Both the position numbers and the translations under genes were made by a program. 7,243 bases of DNA from Chloroflexota bacterium (lineage in GTDB: Bacteria; Chloroflexota; Anaerolineae; Aggregatilineales; UBA3940). The stretch's first letter is position 1. Every line of letters begins with the position of its first letter. The notes below the pieces were generated by a model, which made no database searches, was not told the origin of the DNA, and worked only from the letters and a program-made list of their open reading frames with translations. The stretch lies in NCBI GenBank assembly GCA_024643825.1, contig JAHEME010000137.1:1-7243 (forward strand). Reading direction: 5' to 3'. This document shows, piece by piece, positions 6,781 through 7,243 of this stretch.

Positions 6781-7132
6781 CACGTTCCTCCCGTACCAGA
6801 TCGAGCGTCTCCACCGCGTGGCGGAGATGGGGTATCACAATGCTGCCGCCGACCACCAGCGCCACATTCATGGCCTCGATCAGTTCCTGATCGGTGCAGC
6901 CGACCTCTTCCACACATTGCAGCACATGATAGTCGATGCAGTCATCACAGCGCAGCACCATCGAGGCCACCAGCCCTAAAAGTTCGAGCGTCTTCTCGTC
7001 CAACGCCCCGTCCCCGCGATAGGCGGCGGTATCCAGGTTGAAGAAACGCTTGATGCCGAGATGATCCAGCCCCAGGATGCGCTCGTTCATCTTCGTGCGG
7101 TATTCGCGGAATTCATCCACTCGTGTGGTCAT
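6749..7132 (-). CDS. carboxymuconolactone decarboxylase / AhpD-like family protein
   Basis: Small all-helical protein of 127 residues from the CMD/AhpD family, whose members act as alkylhydroperoxidases, thiol-disulfide partners or lactone decarboxylases. The redox-type signature is complete: Glu50, eleven residues, Cys62-Asp-Asp-Cys65, three residues, His69 (RCDDCIDYH). This is the spacing of the AhpD proton-relay and CxxC active site, so peroxidase or disulfide-reductase activity is more likely than decarboxylation. An extra Cys73 and Cys79 follow. The helix MNVALVVGGSIVIPHLRHAVE (88-108) is typical of the family's second half. The start ATG at 7132 has a strong site, TAGGAG at 7139-7144, six bases upstream. 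It appears to be the first gene of the four-gene minus-strand operon, and its 3' end overlaps the glycosyltransferase start. The true substrate is unknown. Confidence 0.92.
   Translation of the reverse strand: MTTRVDEFREYRTKMNERILGLDHLGIKRFFNLDTAAYRGDGALDEKTLELLGLVASMVLRCDDCIDYHVLQCVEEVGCTDQELIEAMNVALVVGGSIVIPHLRHAVETLDLVREERGERSSTDAAD
6787..6792 (-). promoter_or_regulatory. ribosome binding site deciding the glycosyltransferase start
   Basis: GGGAGG on the minus strand, lying inside the CMD-family gene. It sits six bases before the GTG at 6780 but only three before the GTG at 6783, which favours the second GTG as the start. Confidence 0.6.
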
Positions 7133-7138
7133 ACGTAT

Positions 7139-7144
7139 CTCCTA
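7139..7144 (-). promoter_or_regulatory. ribosome binding site of the CMD-family gene
   Basis: TAGGAG on the minus strand, six bases before the ATG at 7132. It is the best Shine-Dalgarno match in the window and supports this gene as the leader of the operon. Confidence 0.7.
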
Positions 7145-7185
7145 CAGCAGTTAGCGATTGGCAAGCAAAAGGTCACCCCACAGGG

Positions 7186-7242
7186 CTATCCCTTATGAGA
7201 ACGCGGCGGGCCGGGCGGCTGTTGCTGCGGCTGCTGGTTGGG
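7186..7242 (-). CDS. possible C-terminal tail of a Pro/Gln-rich protein, cut by window edge
   Basis: A minus-strand frame entering from the right edge reads PNQQPQQQPPGPPRSHKG and ends at TAG (7186-7188). A Pro/Gln-rich, disordered tail of this kind is common at the ends of bacterial surface or membrane proteins. It would end 53 bases before the CMD-family start and on the same strand. Only 18 codons are visible, and another frame is also open, so this is tentative. Confidence 0.3.
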   Translation of the reverse strand, partial: PNQQPQQQPPGPPRSHKG

Positions 7243-7243
7243 T

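Noticed and set aside
6034..7041. A 335-residue plus-strand open frame
   Set aside because: It is antisense to the GT61 and CMD-family genes, both of which have clear family motifs. Long antisense frames are expected in GC-rich DNA.

Overview
The window is GC-rich and densely coded. It reads like a bacterial chromosome segment, and my best guess is Chloroflexota (Anaerolineae-like). That rests on three things: a MoeA enzyme fused to a periplasmic-binding-protein-like domain (an architecture known from archaea and some Chloroflexota), a soluble PAS-GAF histidine kinase next to a stand-alone receiver, and tightly overlapping genes. The phylum is inferred from style, not proven. No rRNA, tRNA, CRISPR array, transposase or integrase is visible.

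Left part, plus strand (2-1851): a histidine kinase, cut off at its 5' end by the window edge, overlaps by one base a single-domain response regulator. Together they form a phosphorelay pair with no DNA-binding output domain.

Middle, minus strand (1977-2641): a four-helix membrane protein of unknown family is followed directly by a truncated copy of the 3' end of the MoeA-like gene. A 92-bp core (2035-2126) matches the intact gene at 2835-2926 exactly 800 bp away. I count five mismatches in it, all silent, while both flanks are much more diverged. The membrane gene lies between the two copies. This is the most unusual structure in the window.

Right part, minus strand (7132 down to 2768): four genes are packed as one probable operon, in transcription order a CMD/AhpD-type CxxC protein, a family-61 glycosyltransferase, an alpha/beta hydrolase and the MoeA-PBP fusion. 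The junctions are a 32-base overlap, a 13-base gap and an 11-base overlap, so co-transcription is very likely. A shared function is not obvious: one molybdenum-cofactor enzyme is grouped with a glycan enzyme, a hydrolase and a redox-type protein. The right edge may hold the Pro/Gln-rich tail of a further minus-strand gene.

No confident promoter or intrinsic terminator could be picked by eye. The two spaces of about 125 bases (1852-1976 and 2642-2767) are the only sizeable non-coding stretches.
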